From the NCBI RefSeq assembly GCF_004331485.1, contig NZ_SJKD01000015.1, forward strand, positions 1-64,000: DNA of 64,000 nt, read 5' to 3'. The translations under genes were made by a program, and so were the position numbers. Below are positions 42,774-51,805 of this stretch, piece by piece (positions within the stretch are counted from its first letter, which is position 1; every line of letters begins with the position of its first letter). Under the pieces are notes generated by a model. It saw nothing but the letters and a program-made list of their open reading frames with translations, did no database searches and was not told where the DNA came from. The stretch comes from Kribbella capetownensis. GTDB taxonomy: Bacteria > Actinomycetota > Actinomycetes > Propionibacteriales > Kribbellaceae.

Positions 42774-42866
42774 GTCACGGACACCGTCCACACCACAGAC
42801 GCCCATCACGGCCCCATACCGGTTCCGAGCTCAAGGGAACCATCTATCTTCTGTCGAGGTATGAGC
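42774..42866. repeat. Dispersed repeat, copy B
   Basis: About 93 bp matching 27431-27526 in the same orientation, from GTCACGGACACCGTCCAC to TCGAGGTATGAGC with scattered mismatches. It joins the malectin fragment to the aldo/keto reductase fragment, so in both places the repeat lies at a junction between unrelated scraps. Confidence 0.7.
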
Positions 42867-42965
42867 GCGCTTCCCGAGCAGCCACGCCAGAGCGAGTTGC
42901 GCCGGCGAGAGTCCGCGCTCCACAGCGATAGCCCTGACCACCTCGACGACACGGCCAGGCGAACT
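42867..42965 (-). pseudogene. Aldo/keto reductase fragment
   Basis: About 33 codons read 'VVEVVRAIAVERGLSPAQLA' followed by LAWLLGK, the helix typical near the end of aldo/keto reductases (ERGVSPAQVALAW). No other part of the enzyme is found; the fragment abuts the dispersed repeat. Confidence 0.6.
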
Positions 42966-43050
42966 CGCTTGAGGCCCGGAGGTAATGGACCTTGGATCTG
43001 AGCGGTCTCGTCTTCCAGCGCGCTCTGTCACCTGCCGTCGGCGGTCCGCG

Positions 43051-43416
43051 TCAGGCCTGCTGCAAGACGATCATGTTGCCGTCGGGGTCGTGCAGGACGG
43101 CTTCGGTGGCCCATGGCTGTTGCTCGGGTGGGCCGTCGAACGGTACGCCGTTCGCGCTGAAGGTCTTGTAGTCCGCGTCCAGGTCGTCCGTTCTGAGCAC
43201 CAGGCCTTGCACGCTGCCCGGTGGCATCTGTTCGAACCAGTCGACGAGTGTCAACGCGGTGCCGCCGCCGTCGGGGGCGACCTGGATCCAGCGCAGGCCG
43301 GGAATCGAGTCGTCCTCACGAACGAGTTTCAGGCCCAGCTTGTCGACGTAAAAGGCCTTGGCACGGTCCTGATCCGAGACCGGTACGGACACCACGGCGA
43401 CGCTCTGTACAGTCAT
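43051..43416 (-). CDS. VOC-family protein
   Basis: A 121-residue single-module glyoxalase/bleomycin-resistance-type protein. 'VSVPVSDQDRAKAFYVDKLG' and 'VLHDPDGNMIVLQQA' are the family's opening and closing strands; the final strand carries a Val-Leu rather than a metal-binding Glu, so metal chelation is doubtful. The ATG at 43416 has an excellent AGGAGG site five bases upstream. It is divergent from the MocR gene at 43467, with only 50 bp between them. Confidence 0.88.
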   Translation of the reverse strand: MTVQSVAVVSVPVSDQDRAKAFYVDKLGLKLVREDDSIPGLRWIQVAPDGGGTALTLVDWFEQMPPGSVQGLVLRTDDLDADYKTFSANGVPFDGPPEQQPWATEAVLHDPDGNMIVLQQA

Positions 43417-43466
43417 TTTCTCCTCCTGGGTGAAGTGGCGGTTGACCGCCACTTCGAGGGTCTACC

Positions 43467-44894
43467 GTGGTCGGCATCGTGAACAGAGCCACGGAATCAG
43501 CCTCCGACGAGGCCAGCGGCGGGCGGGATCTCTTTGTGGATCTCGTCCTACGGCGGGGTCGCATGCGTCAGTCGCTCCGGGAGTCGCTGCGGATCGCCAT
43601 CCAGGAGGGCAGGCTGACGGCCGGAACGGTGCTGCCGTCCTCGCGGCGACTTGCCGCCGATCTCGGTGTGTCGCGAGGAGTGACCACCGATGCGTACGAG
43701 CAATTGGCCAGTGAGGGCTACCTCGATGTCACGGCGCGGGCAGCACCGGTGGTGGCAGCGGTCCTCACCGCCGCGCCGGCCGCTCCGGATCCGCACGTTC
43801 CGGCATGGCGGTTCGATCTGACCGCGATCACCCCCGACGTTCGGCTCTTCCCACGCAGGGAGTGGACCCGCGCCGTCGGCAAGGCTCTGCGTAACACTCC
43901 GGACGCCGCGCTGGACTACGGCGACCACCGGGGGCGGATCGAACTGCGCACGGCTTTGAGCTCCTATCTGGCAAGGGTGCGCGGAGTCCGGGTCGATCCG
44001 CGTCGCATCGTCGTGACCCAGGGCTTCACCCAAGCCCTGGATCTGATGTGCCGGGTCCTGGTCGCTCGCGGCGCCCGATGCGTCGCAGTGGAGAGCCCGA
44101 CGCATCCCGCCCTGTCCGCGGTGATCGAGCAGTCGGGTCTGACCGTGGTGGGCTGCGCGGTCGACTCCGAAGGCCTGCGCTCCGACGACCTGTCGCCAGG
44201 TCGGGCCGACGCGATCATGGTGGCACCGGCCCATCAGTTCCCGACCGGCGCGGTCATGTCGTCCCGCCGCCGGGTAGCGCTGCTGGGGTGGGCTGCCAGC
44301 CACGACAGTGTGATCCTCGAGGACGACTACGACGCGGAGTTCCGCTACGACCGTACGCCGCTCGGCGCCGTCCAAGGACTCGACCCCGGCCGGGTCGTCC
44401 ACGTCGGTACCGCGTCCAAGACCCTCGCGCCGGGGGTTCGTCTCGGATGGATGAGTCTGCCCGCCGGCCTGGTCGACGAAGTACGCATCCGCAAAGGGCT
44501 GGCCGACTCCGGCTCACCCACCTTCGACCAGATCGCGTTCGCCGAATTCCTGACCAGTGGCGACTACGACCGGCACATAGCGCGGGCTCGCCAGACCTAC
44601 CGTCGCCGCCGCGACCGTCTCGTCCAGGCCCTCGCGACAGCGTTGCCCGAACTGCCCATCCAGGGTTCCGCAGCCGGCATGCACATCCTGCTCCGGCTAC
44701 CCGATGGCACCGACGACATCGCCATCGCCGCCGCGGCCGCAGCGGTGGGCATCGGCGTCAAGGCACTCTCGCCGCTCCAGCGCGCTCCGAGCCTCGAACG
44801 CGGACTCGTACTCGGATACGGCCGCCTGCCCGAGGCCAAGATCGACGAGGCAACAGGAGCGCTCGCATCCCTGCTGACAAAGGCCGGAGTCTAG
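43467..44894 (+). CDS. MocR/PdxR-family GntR-type regulator with aminotransferase domain
   Basis: A 475-residue fusion of a GntR winged helix (residues 20-95, 'GTVLPSSRRLAADLGVSRGV') and a fold-type I aminotransferase domain (130-470). The PLP lysine lies in VGTASKTLAPG and the aspartate in ILEDDYDAEF. MocR regulators sense PLP or amino compounds and often control vitamin B6 or amine metabolism; no pdx genes are near. GTG start at 43467. The stop overlaps the convergent ABC permease stop in a CTAG. The divergent VOC gene is a possible target. Confidence 0.9.
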   Translation: MVGIVNRATESASDEASGGRDLFVDLVLRRGRMRQSLRESLRIAIQEGRLTAGTVLPSSRRLAADLGVSRGVTTDAYEQLASEGYLDVTARAAPVVAAVLTAAPAAPDPHVPAWRFDLTAITPDVRLFPRREWTRAVGKALRNTPDAALDYGDHRGRIELRTALSSYLARVRGVRVDPRRIVVTQGFTQALDLMCRVLVARGARCVAVESPTHPALSAVIEQSGLTVVGCAVDSEGLRSDDLSPGRADAIMVAPAHQFPTGAVMSSRRRVALLGWAASHDSVILEDDYDAEFRYDRTPLGAVQGLDPGRVVHVGTASKTLAPGVRLGWMSLPAGLVDEVRIRKGLADSGSPTFDQIAFAEFLTSGDYDRHIARARQTYRRRRDRLVQALATALPELPIQGSAAGMHILLRLPDGTDDIAIAAAAAAVGIGVKALSPLQRAPSLERGLVLGYGRLPEAKIDEATGALASLLTKAGV

Positions 44895-47347
44895 GGCCCC
44901 GTCGCACCGCCGCGCAGCATGCGCAGCGCCGACAGGATGGCCGCGGTGGTCGCGATTGCCGTGCAGACGGCGAAGATCTCGCCGAGCAGAAGCCAAGGGA
45001 TGCTCAGCGGAACATTCGCGGCGAGCCGAGACAGGGCTGCGCGCTGGCAGGCGATCACCGTGGCTGCCGCGCCAGCGGCCAGCATCGCCCCGATCAGCAC
45101 AACCAGGAGAGATTCGGCTGCGATGAACCGCGTTATCTGGCGGCGGGTGGCACCGGCGAGACTGAGAGCGACGATCTCATGCCGGCGGCCCGAAGCCGCA
45201 ATCACTACTGTGTTGGCCACCGCGATGAAGGAGTAGACGAGCGCGATACCCAGGATGACGGCAATGGCTTGTCGGGTCTCCTGCTGCTGTTCGCCGCGAA
45301 CAGCGTCGAGATATACCCCAATGGGTACGACCTGAACGTCGTGACCGCGGACAGCGGCGCGCAGAGCGGCTCCAACGTCTGCAGGAGTGGCTCCTGGATG
45401 CGCCATGACGTCGACCCGCGTGGGGGATTCGCCTACGGCGTGAACAGCAGACAGATAGACGGTCTCCCCCGCCACGCCGGTCTTCGTTTCTGCGGCGATC
45501 CGGAGGATGACGCCGCTGCCATCCGGTAGATAGGCCTTCACCTGATCCCCGACACGCAAGCTGTTCCTGCGGGCCAGGCCCTGGTCGATGATCAGAGAGT
45601 CGTCGGCAAGCTGCGACAGCGAACCGGCAACGAGGGCGACTTTCTGTATCGCGGACAACGTGGCCAGATCCACCGTTCGCGCGTCGAGGGTGTCGATGTA
45701 GGTGTCGGAAACGGTGGCCAGGTGGATCAACGTGGTGGCCCATACCATGACGTCGGCCGCTGGAACGCTACGGATCGCGGCCACGGTCTGCGGATCGATC
45801 ACGGCGGTTTCACTGGGTACGACGGTGAAGTCGGCGCGGGTGGATCGTCGCAGCTCGGCGGTGACCGTATCGTCCGCGGTCGCCTGCACGGCGAGGATCG
45901 ACGCGGCCAGTCCGAGTCCTACCACTATCGGCGCCACCATCCCTGCGGTACGGCGTCCGGCCGTGAGCGCCGCTGCTCTCACTACCATGGAGCCGGCCCG
46001 CAGATGGCCCAGCGGCCAAGTTGCCAGGCGGGCGACCGGTCCGAGGATGACAGGCGTCAACAAGGCGAATCCCGCAATGAGCACGAACGTCGGCAGGTAA
46101 TGCTTCACGCTCAATGCCCGGCTGGGTTCCCCGACTATCGTCGTCCCGGCGGCGTACGCACCGGCGGCGAGCAGACCGATGCTGAGCAGCCAGCGTGCAA
46201 CAGTCATGACCCGCTGCTCCACCGCTGCATCGTGGAGCGCCGCTGTAGGTCGCACCCGGGCCGATCGCCAGGAGGCGACCGACGCACCCAACAGCGCCGA
46301 GGTCAGCCCTACGGCGAAAGCGACCAGAAGCGGCAGAACAGCGAAATCAATGGTGAACCACGGTGGCGCCACTCCGTGGTCGATCATCCAGGTGTTGAGC
46401 GATCGCGACAACAGCGAGCCCAGCACGCATCCGAACGCCGATGCCACTGCACCGACAACGGCCGCCTCGGTCATGACCATTTGGCGCATCTGCCACGGCG
46501 TCGCCCCCACGGTGCGCAGCAACGCCAGCTCTCGCCGTCGCTGGTCGGTAACAACGGTGAAAGTGGCGATGACGACGAAGATGGCGACACCGACGCCCAG
46601 AACAGTTGAGGTGCCGGCCATCGCCTCGGCGTCCGACAGTTGGTCTGCGCCTCCGCTGGCGTCAGGCTCCGCGGCCTGCCTAGCGTCACCAGTCAGCACC
46701 TGGGCCGCGCCGCTCACGCTTGTGCGGACGACGTCGACAGGACCGTAGGCCACGACCGCGTCGACCCGCGGGGAGATGCGGGCTGCCTCCTCATCGGTGA
46801 AGAAGACCGCGTGTTCAAACCACACCGGCGCGGTAACACCTGTGACTGTGTAGGCGGACCTGCCGGTATCAGTCCGCAGGAGGACCTGTCGATTGACCAG
46901 CGCAGAGTCGCCGCCCCCTACCGCGATCTCGCCGGCGGTCGACGGGGCCCGGCCTGCGACCAGCCGATACGGCGTGAACGCTGCCGCTGACCACGCGTGC
47001 CCGACCTGATCGGACGGCCCTCCAGCTACTTGCGCAGAAAACGTGCGGTCTGCGATGACCTTGCCTGTACTGGCAAGGGGTGCCACCACATCTGGGGTCA
47101 GACCGCCCGGTCGCCGTACCGTCAGATCAACCGGGCGACCGTCCGTCGTCAGTCGAACCGTCTGCCGCGGTATCACTACGATCGGTGCCGTCGCGAACCG
47201 TTGCGGACCGGGGAAGGGCGTGGTTGAGGTGGCCGCCAGAGCGGTCACCATCGCTGCGATCACCGCTGATCCCAGCATCAGGGCAAGAAAGGCTCCGGCA
47301 AAGCTCACCCAGCGGGTTCGCAGGGTTGCCACCGCGATACTCAGCAC
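44891..47347 (-). CDS. MacB/FtsX-type ABC transporter permease
   Basis: An 818-residue permease with two FtsX repeats. Helix one is at about residues 12-34, a large extracytoplasmic (MacB_PCD-like) domain follows to about 245, then three helices ('VVTDQRRRELALLRTVGATPWQMRQM' precedes the second), a middle unit of two to three helices, a second external domain, and a final three-helix unit with 'ASGRRHEIVALSLAGATRRQ'. That layout fits exporters of lipids, peptides or drugs. Its GTG start overlaps the ATPase gene by seven bases, so the two are coupled. It ends tail to tail with the MocR gene, sharing a CTAG. Confidence 0.9.
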   Translation of the reverse strand: MLSIAVATLRTRWVSFAGAFLALMLGSAVIAAMVTALAATSTTPFPGPQRFATAPIVVIPRQTVRLTTDGRPVDLTVRRPGGLTPDVVAPLASTGKVIADRTFSAQVAGGPSDQVGHAWSAAAFTPYRLVAGRAPSTAGEIAVGGGDSALVNRQVLLRTDTGRSAYTVTGVTAPVWFEHAVFFTDEEAARISPRVDAVVAYGPVDVVRTSVSGAAQVLTGDARQAAEPDASGGADQLSDAEAMAGTSTVLGVGVAIFVVIATFTVVTDQRRRELALLRTVGATPWQMRQMVMTEAAVVGAVASAFGCVLGSLLSRSLNTWMIDHGVAPPWFTIDFAVLPLLVAFAVGLTSALLGASVASWRSARVRPTAALHDAAVEQRVMTVARWLLSIGLLAAGAYAAGTTIVGEPSRALSVKHYLPTFVLIAGFALLTPVILGPVARLATWPLGHLRAGSMVVRAAALTAGRRTAGMVAPIVVGLGLAASILAVQATADDTVTAELRRSTRADFTVVPSETAVIDPQTVAAIRSVPAADVMVWATTLIHLATVSDTYIDTLDARTVDLATLSAIQKVALVAGSLSQLADDSLIIDQGLARRNSLRVGDQVKAYLPDGSGVILRIAAETKTGVAGETVYLSAVHAVGESPTRVDVMAHPGATPADVGAALRAAVRGHDVQVVPIGVYLDAVRGEQQQETRQAIAVILGIALVYSFIAVANTVVIAASGRRHEIVALSLAGATRRQITRFIAAESLLVVLIGAMLAAGAAATVIACQRAALSRLAANVPLSIPWLLLGEIFAVCTAIATTAAILSALRMLRGGATGP

Positions 47348-48081
47348 GGTGCCTGTTCCAGTTGGGTCAGGTGCGCGGCGACCGCCTCGGGCGTTGGATC
47401 CAGCAGTTCGCCGACCACACGGCCGTCGCCGAGGAAGACGACCCGCCCGGCGTAAGCAGCGGCCGCCGGGTCGTGCGTCACCATGATGATTGTCTGCCCG
47501 GAGCGTTCGGCCATATTCCTCAGCAGAACGAGGACGTCACGCGAAGCACGTGAATCCAATGCCCCGGTGGGTTCGTCGGCGAACAGCACCTTTGGTCGTG
47601 TCACCAAAGCCCGAGCGATAGCGACGCGTTGCTGCTGTCCGCCCGACAGCTGATCTGGCCGATGCCGGACTCGATCGGTCAAGCCCAAACCCGCCAGCAC
47701 CGCAGTGACCTCGGCTTGCGGAGCGCGGCGTCCGGCGAGGCGGATCGGCAGCTCGACGTTCTGCCAGACGGTGAGCGAGGGCACCAGGTTGAATGACTGG
47801 AAGACAAACCCGATCCGTTCACGACGCAGACGGGTCAACGCGTTCTCGCTCAAGCCATTGAGCGCCGTACCGGCGACCACGACCTCTCCGGTATCGACGC
47901 AGGCGAGGCCGCCTGCGCAATGCAACAAGGTCGACTTGCCTGAGCCCGAAGGACCCATGACGGCCGTGAACGTTCCGGGAAGAAAGTCCAGTGTCACATT
48001 CGTCAGAGCGGCAACCTGATTGTCACCCGACGCGTACGTCTTGCCGACCGAGCGGAGCTGCACTATGGCCTTGGTGTTCAC
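47341..48081 (-). CDS. ABC transporter ATP-binding protein (MacB/LolD type)
   Basis: A 246-residue ATPase from the GTG at 48081 (an ATG at 48123 is possible). Walker A GPSGSGKST is at about residues 43-51, the Q loop follows in 'IGFVFQSFNLVPSLTV', the signature LSGGQQQR and Walker B 'VLFADEPTGALDS' are complete, and the H loop is THD. This is the LolD/MacB group that pairs with FtsX-type permeases, here the next gene. A 171-bp piece around Walker A is duplicated at 27728-27898. Confidence 0.93.
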   Translation of the reverse strand: MNTKAIVQLRSVGKTYASGDNQVAALTNVTLDFLPGTFTAVMGPSGSGKSTLLHCAGGLACVDTGEVVVAGTALNGLSENALTRLRRERIGFVFQSFNLVPSLTVWQNVELPIRLAGRRAPQAEVTAVLAGLGLTDRVRHRPDQLSGGQQQRVAIARALVTRPKVLFADEPTGALDSRASRDVLVLLRNMAERSGQTIIMVTHDPAAAAYAGRVVFLGDGRVVGELLDPTPEAVAAHLTQLEQAPC

Positions 48082-48912
48082 GTGTGCGACTCCCGGTGGG
48101 CCGAGGGGGGTACCTACGTCCATCCTGGTGATCCGCCTGCTGCGCGCCATCGCCGTCACGGGGGATTTCTTGGCTCAGCCAAGCGACCGAGAGCGGCTCC
48201 CTTCTCCCCCACCCGAGGGACTGCGTGCGATCACCTGACTTGGCCACAGTCCCACCCCGCGTCCGCCAATCACAGGCGCCGAAGTCGACTTCGCCGAGCC
48301 AGCTAACGCTGACGGACCACCGTCACGGTAGGCCGACTCGTCGATACCCGGCTGAGTTGGTTCACCCGTTTACACACGTGAATCAACGAGAACCAATGCA
48401 CAGCCACACGAGTCGATGGGCCGAAGAACGCCGCTACCTCGGACTCGACATCCTCACCCGATGCCGCCTCACCACCGACCCCGAGATCGGAGCCGACCAC
48501 ATGCCCGCACTCACCGCCTGACCCCGACAGCGGATCACGCAGCACTACACCACTTCCACGGACTTGACCCCGGCCACTGGACGATGACGAGCAGGCCGCG
48601 GTCCGGTCGCTGTCTCCCCGGGCATGCAAATCCCCTTACGCAGTAGTGGTTTCCCTCTGGTGCGAGCGCCAGTCTCAAGCACGAACCTCGATGGGCTGAG
48701 ACATCACCAGACGTCCACTACGACGCGCCCGGACCCGCTGTTCGACGAGTCCTGTCAGACCGTCCTCCGTCGCCTTCCACCACTTATACGTTTCTGTTTG
48801 TTACTAGCGGCATGAGGTGCACATCTCGCGCACATCTGCCCACCTTGAGAGCGCTTCCGGGGCAGCAGTCTGCGCTCCATGGGAGCGATCTGCTTCAGCA
48901 ACACCTCAGGCT
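48082..48912. other. Large intergenic region upstream of the glycan locus
   Basis: About 830 bp with no convincing gene. Short open frames on both strands lack family motifs. Near 48785-48805 the sequence TATACGTTTCTG...GTTACT resembles the region around the LacI-type palindrome at 59152-59163 (read on the other strand), so a partial LacI site may lie here, upstream of the shared promoter block at 48913. Confidence 0.4.
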
Positions 48913-48960
48913 ATTGCGAAACGATACTAGAAATGCATACTGTACCGGCAAACGCTTACC
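48913..48960 (+). promoter_or_regulatory. Shared promoter/operator block of the glycoside hydrolase gene
   Basis: The block opens ATTGCGAAACGATACTAG, continues AAATGC-A-TAC and closes with AAACGCTTACC. It is matched almost base for base by 58051-58099 (opposite strand) before the sugar-transporter operon, with only the eight or so bases in the middle differing. TTGCGA and a TAC-type hexamer 18 bp later could be -35 and -10; AAACGCTTACC is a LacI-like half-site. It lies 53 bp before the start codon at 49013. Confidence 0.7.
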
Positions 48961-49012
48961 GCTCGATGTGGATCCACGGTGTCACGGAAGGGAAGGGAAG
49001 GGACGAATCGTT

Positions 49013-51778
49013 GTGAAGAGGATCGCGGTCAGAGTGGGCTGCCTGATCACGTTGCTGGTGACAGTCGTGCCACTGTTCATCACCCAGCAGGCTGCGCATG
49101 CAGGCGGCCGGAGTGTTCTGCAGCACTTCATCACAAGGACCGGGGACAAACTCATGGAAGGGCCGGGCGAGTTCCGGTTCGTCTCGACCAACATGCCCGA
49201 CATCCTGCAGACGATCACGAACAAGCAGTTCGAGTCGGACTCAGCGATGCGCCTGCCGAACGAGTACGAACTACGCGACGCGGTGGCAACGGTCAAGCAG
49301 ATGCACGGACAGGTACTGCGTACCTTCGTCGTCACAGTGACCGACGGCTCCGATCCGGTCACCGCGCCGTACTCAATGGTGAACGCGCCGGCAGGCAGCG
49401 ACGACATCAGCTTCAACGAGAACGCGATGCGGGTGCTCGACAAGCTCCTGCAGATCTGCAACGAGGAAGGTATCCGGCTGTACATCCCGCTGGTGAACTA
49501 CAAGGCCACCTTGCGCGGCGGTACGTCGACGTACGGCGAGAACTTCTTCACCGTGGGCAGCCGCACCAACGTGCGATTCAAGGACATGGTCGGTCGGCTG
49601 CTGAACCGCACGAACGTTTACACCGGCGTTCCCTACAAGGCGGACAAGGCGATCATGGGCTGGGAGTCCGGCAACGAGATCGTCATCGACAACGAGCCGG
49701 AACGGGCCGCGTGGCTGCACGATCTCGCCCGGTTCGTCAAGACGACAGCTCCGGAGCAACTGTTCATCGACGGGCGGAACAAACCCGACGACGTGGTCAA
49801 GTTCGCCAACGGCAGCATCGTCCACGACTACGGCGAATACCTCGACGACCCGAACATCGACGTGCTCTCGTACCACACCTACGTCGGTCTCACCGGCCCT
49901 GCGACCGACAGCAGGCTGCCGGCCGGCATCCGAACCCCGACGACCGGCGACATCGGGAGCACACCGACCCTGAAGATCATCCGCGAGCTGACGAAGAGCA
50001 GGACAGCTCTGGTGGTTGGCGAGATCGCCATGTACACAGCACCGGCCACGCTCAACAGTCTGCTGGACGAGGCGATCGCGGACGGAACCAGCGGTGCCAA
50101 CTGGTGGGGTACTCGCTTTCACAGCCGGGACGGCGGGTTCTACAAACACTCCGACAGTGACTCACAATACGAGGATCTCAACTGGCCCGGCTTCCCCGGA
50201 TCGGCGGGCTACCTGCCAGAGATCCAGACCGAGATCACACTCCAGCAGATCCTGGTGGACAAGGCGTGGAAGATCGCCGGAAACACCAGCGCGCCACCCG
50301 CGTTGAACGCACCCGCGGCACCATATCTGCTGCCGATCTCCGACGTCGGCCATATTTCCTGGCAGGGGTCGACCGGGGCCCAGAGCTACACCCTCCAGCG
50401 CAGCGAGTCCAAACGCGGCCCGTGGACGACTGCGGGGGTGACGTACGACAACCTGCCGACGTACAGCAGTCTCTTCCACGACGCAGGAGCACTGCCGGGC
50501 CGTTCGTACTATTACCGAGTCATCGCGCAGAACAGCGGCGGGTCCTCCGCACCGTCGAACATCTCGGCCCGCGTGCTCGTCAATCGGCAGTGGATCGTCG
50601 ACGATCTCTTCGATTTCTCGAAGACGTACGATCGGGAACCGAATGCGGTGATGGTGAAGTCGTACGGGAACTCTTCCCAGCAGGAGGATCTCGGCGTACT
50701 GAAGAGCAGGAACGGTACCTCCACCAGCGTGCAGTACGCGATGGGCGGCACCCTGACCAGCGCCGCGGTCTACGCCTACAACAGTCCCGCCGAGGTGACG
50801 CTGTACGGCTCGACGGACGGCGTTGCCTACTACGAGCTGCCGACCACCCGGACCACCTACGCCGACGCCACCAGGACGAAGTACACCTACTCGGGATCGT
50901 CCAGGTTCAGGTTCTTCAAGCTCGAAGCGAGCGGCAGCGCCGTCATCAGCAGGCTGCAGCTCGAGTACAAGCCCGGTGGCCCCCCGGCCCCTGCACCACG
51001 CACGGTTCCTGCTTACCGCGAGCCGAACCCGGCCATCGAGGCCGAGCTACTCCGGTACGACGAAGCCGATCCCGCCACCTCAGACGTTGTCACCAGCAGG
51101 CCGGGCGTCGTCAAGGTCAACCAGACCGGAGGCTCCAGTAGTACGGCGAGCAACAAGCGCTACAGCATCGTCGACTTCCTGCAGACCGGTGACTATGCAG
51201 TCTTCTACGCAGCGGTCGAGGCGGGCACCTACGACCTCGGCCTGGACTACGACGCACGGGCGGCTCGCGGAATGTTCCGATCGTCGCTCCTCGGCCCGTC
51301 CGAGGCGGCCGACTCCGACGGGACACCACTCGGCGGAGTGATCGATGCCTACGATCCGGGCAACGGTGTGATCAGGTCTGCTGATCTCGGCCGGGTGACG
51401 TTCCCAGTGAGCGGACGCTACGGGTTCAAGTTCGTCAGCACTGGCACCAACCCGGCCTCGTCGAATCCGAAGATCGGTCTCGACCTGATCAGGCTGACCA
51501 GCGACAACGTCGCGCCAGTTGCCGCCGACACGGCGTACTCGACCGATCGGTTCACGCCGATCACCGGGGTGCTGCCGGCCGAGGACGGCAACGGTGACGC
51601 GCTCGACGTCATCGTCGTCAACCAGCCGGCCCAAGGAAGCCTGGAGATCCGGCCCGACAAGACGTTCACTTACACGCCGGCCAGAGGACGGGCTGGTCAG
51701 TTCACCGTGAAGTGGAAGGTCAACGACGGCTGGGTCAACTCCCGCACCGCCGTGCTCACCCTCGACGTACGGCGCTGA
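49013..51778 (+). CDS. Secreted multidomain glycoside hydrolase (clan-A, endo-mannanase-like)
   Basis: About 921 residues from the GTG at 49013, chosen because it puts a signal peptide at the front: KRIAVRVG, a hydrophobic core LITLLVTVVPLFI and a cleavage site after QQAAHA. The catalytic domain (about 40-420) resembles GH5-type TIM barrels. Glu222 in WESGNEI would be the acid/base and Glu337 in VVGEIAMY the nucleophile. A fibronectin-III-like module follows at about 433-523, then beta-rich regions of carbohydrate-binding type, and a C-terminal cadherin/VCBS-like repeat (residues 830-921). Substrate probably a beta-mannan or other plant glycan, cut outside the cell. Transcribed from the shared LacI-type promoter. 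Confidence 0.75.
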   Translation: MKRIAVRVGCLITLLVTVVPLFITQQAAHAGGRSVLQHFITRTGDKLMEGPGEFRFVSTNMPDILQTITNKQFESDSAMRLPNEYELRDAVATVKQMHGQVLRTFVVTVTDGSDPVTAPYSMVNAPAGSDDISFNENAMRVLDKLLQICNEEGIRLYIPLVNYKATLRGGTSTYGENFFTVGSRTNVRFKDMVGRLLNRTNVYTGVPYKADKAIMGWESGNEIVIDNEPERAAWLHDLARFVKTTAPEQLFIDGRNKPDDVVKFANGSIVHDYGEYLDDPNIDVLSYHTYVGLTGPATDSRLPAGIRTPTTGDIGSTPTLKIIRELTKSRTALVVGEIAMYTAPATLNSLLDEAIADGTSGANWWGTRFHSRDGGFYKHSDSDSQYEDLNWPGFPGSAGYLPEIQTEITLQQILVDKAWKIAGNTSAPPALNAPAAPYLLPISDVGHISWQGSTGAQSYTLQRSESKRGPWTTAGVTYDNLPTYSSLFHDAGALPGRSYYYRVIAQNSGGSSAPSNISARVLVNRQWIVDDLFDFSKTYDREPNAVMVKSYGNSSQQEDLGVLKSRNGTSTSVQYAMGGTLTSAAVYAYNSPAEVTLYGSTDGVAYYELPTTRTTYADATRTKYTYSGSSRFRFFKLEASGSAVISRLQLEYKPGGPPAPAPRTVPAYREPNPAIEAELLRYDEADPATSDVVTSRPGVVKVNQTGGSSSTASNKRYSIVDFLQTGDYAVFYAAVEAGTYDLGLDYDARAARGMFRSSLLGPSEAADSDGTPLGGVIDAYDPGNGVIRSADLGRVTFPVSGRYGFKFVSTGTNPASSNPKIGLDLIRLTSDNVAPVAADTAYSTDRFTPITGVLPAEDGNGDALDVIVVNQPAQGSLEIRPDKTFTYTPARGRAGQFTVKWKVNDGWVNSRTAVLTLDVRR

Positions 51779-51805
51779 GCGGACGAACCAAGGCCTGCCC
51801 GCGTC

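Noticed and set aside
48396..48521. Small plus-strand frame beginning MHSHTSRWAEERRYLG.
   Set aside because: No ribosome site and no known relatives; more likely intergenic.
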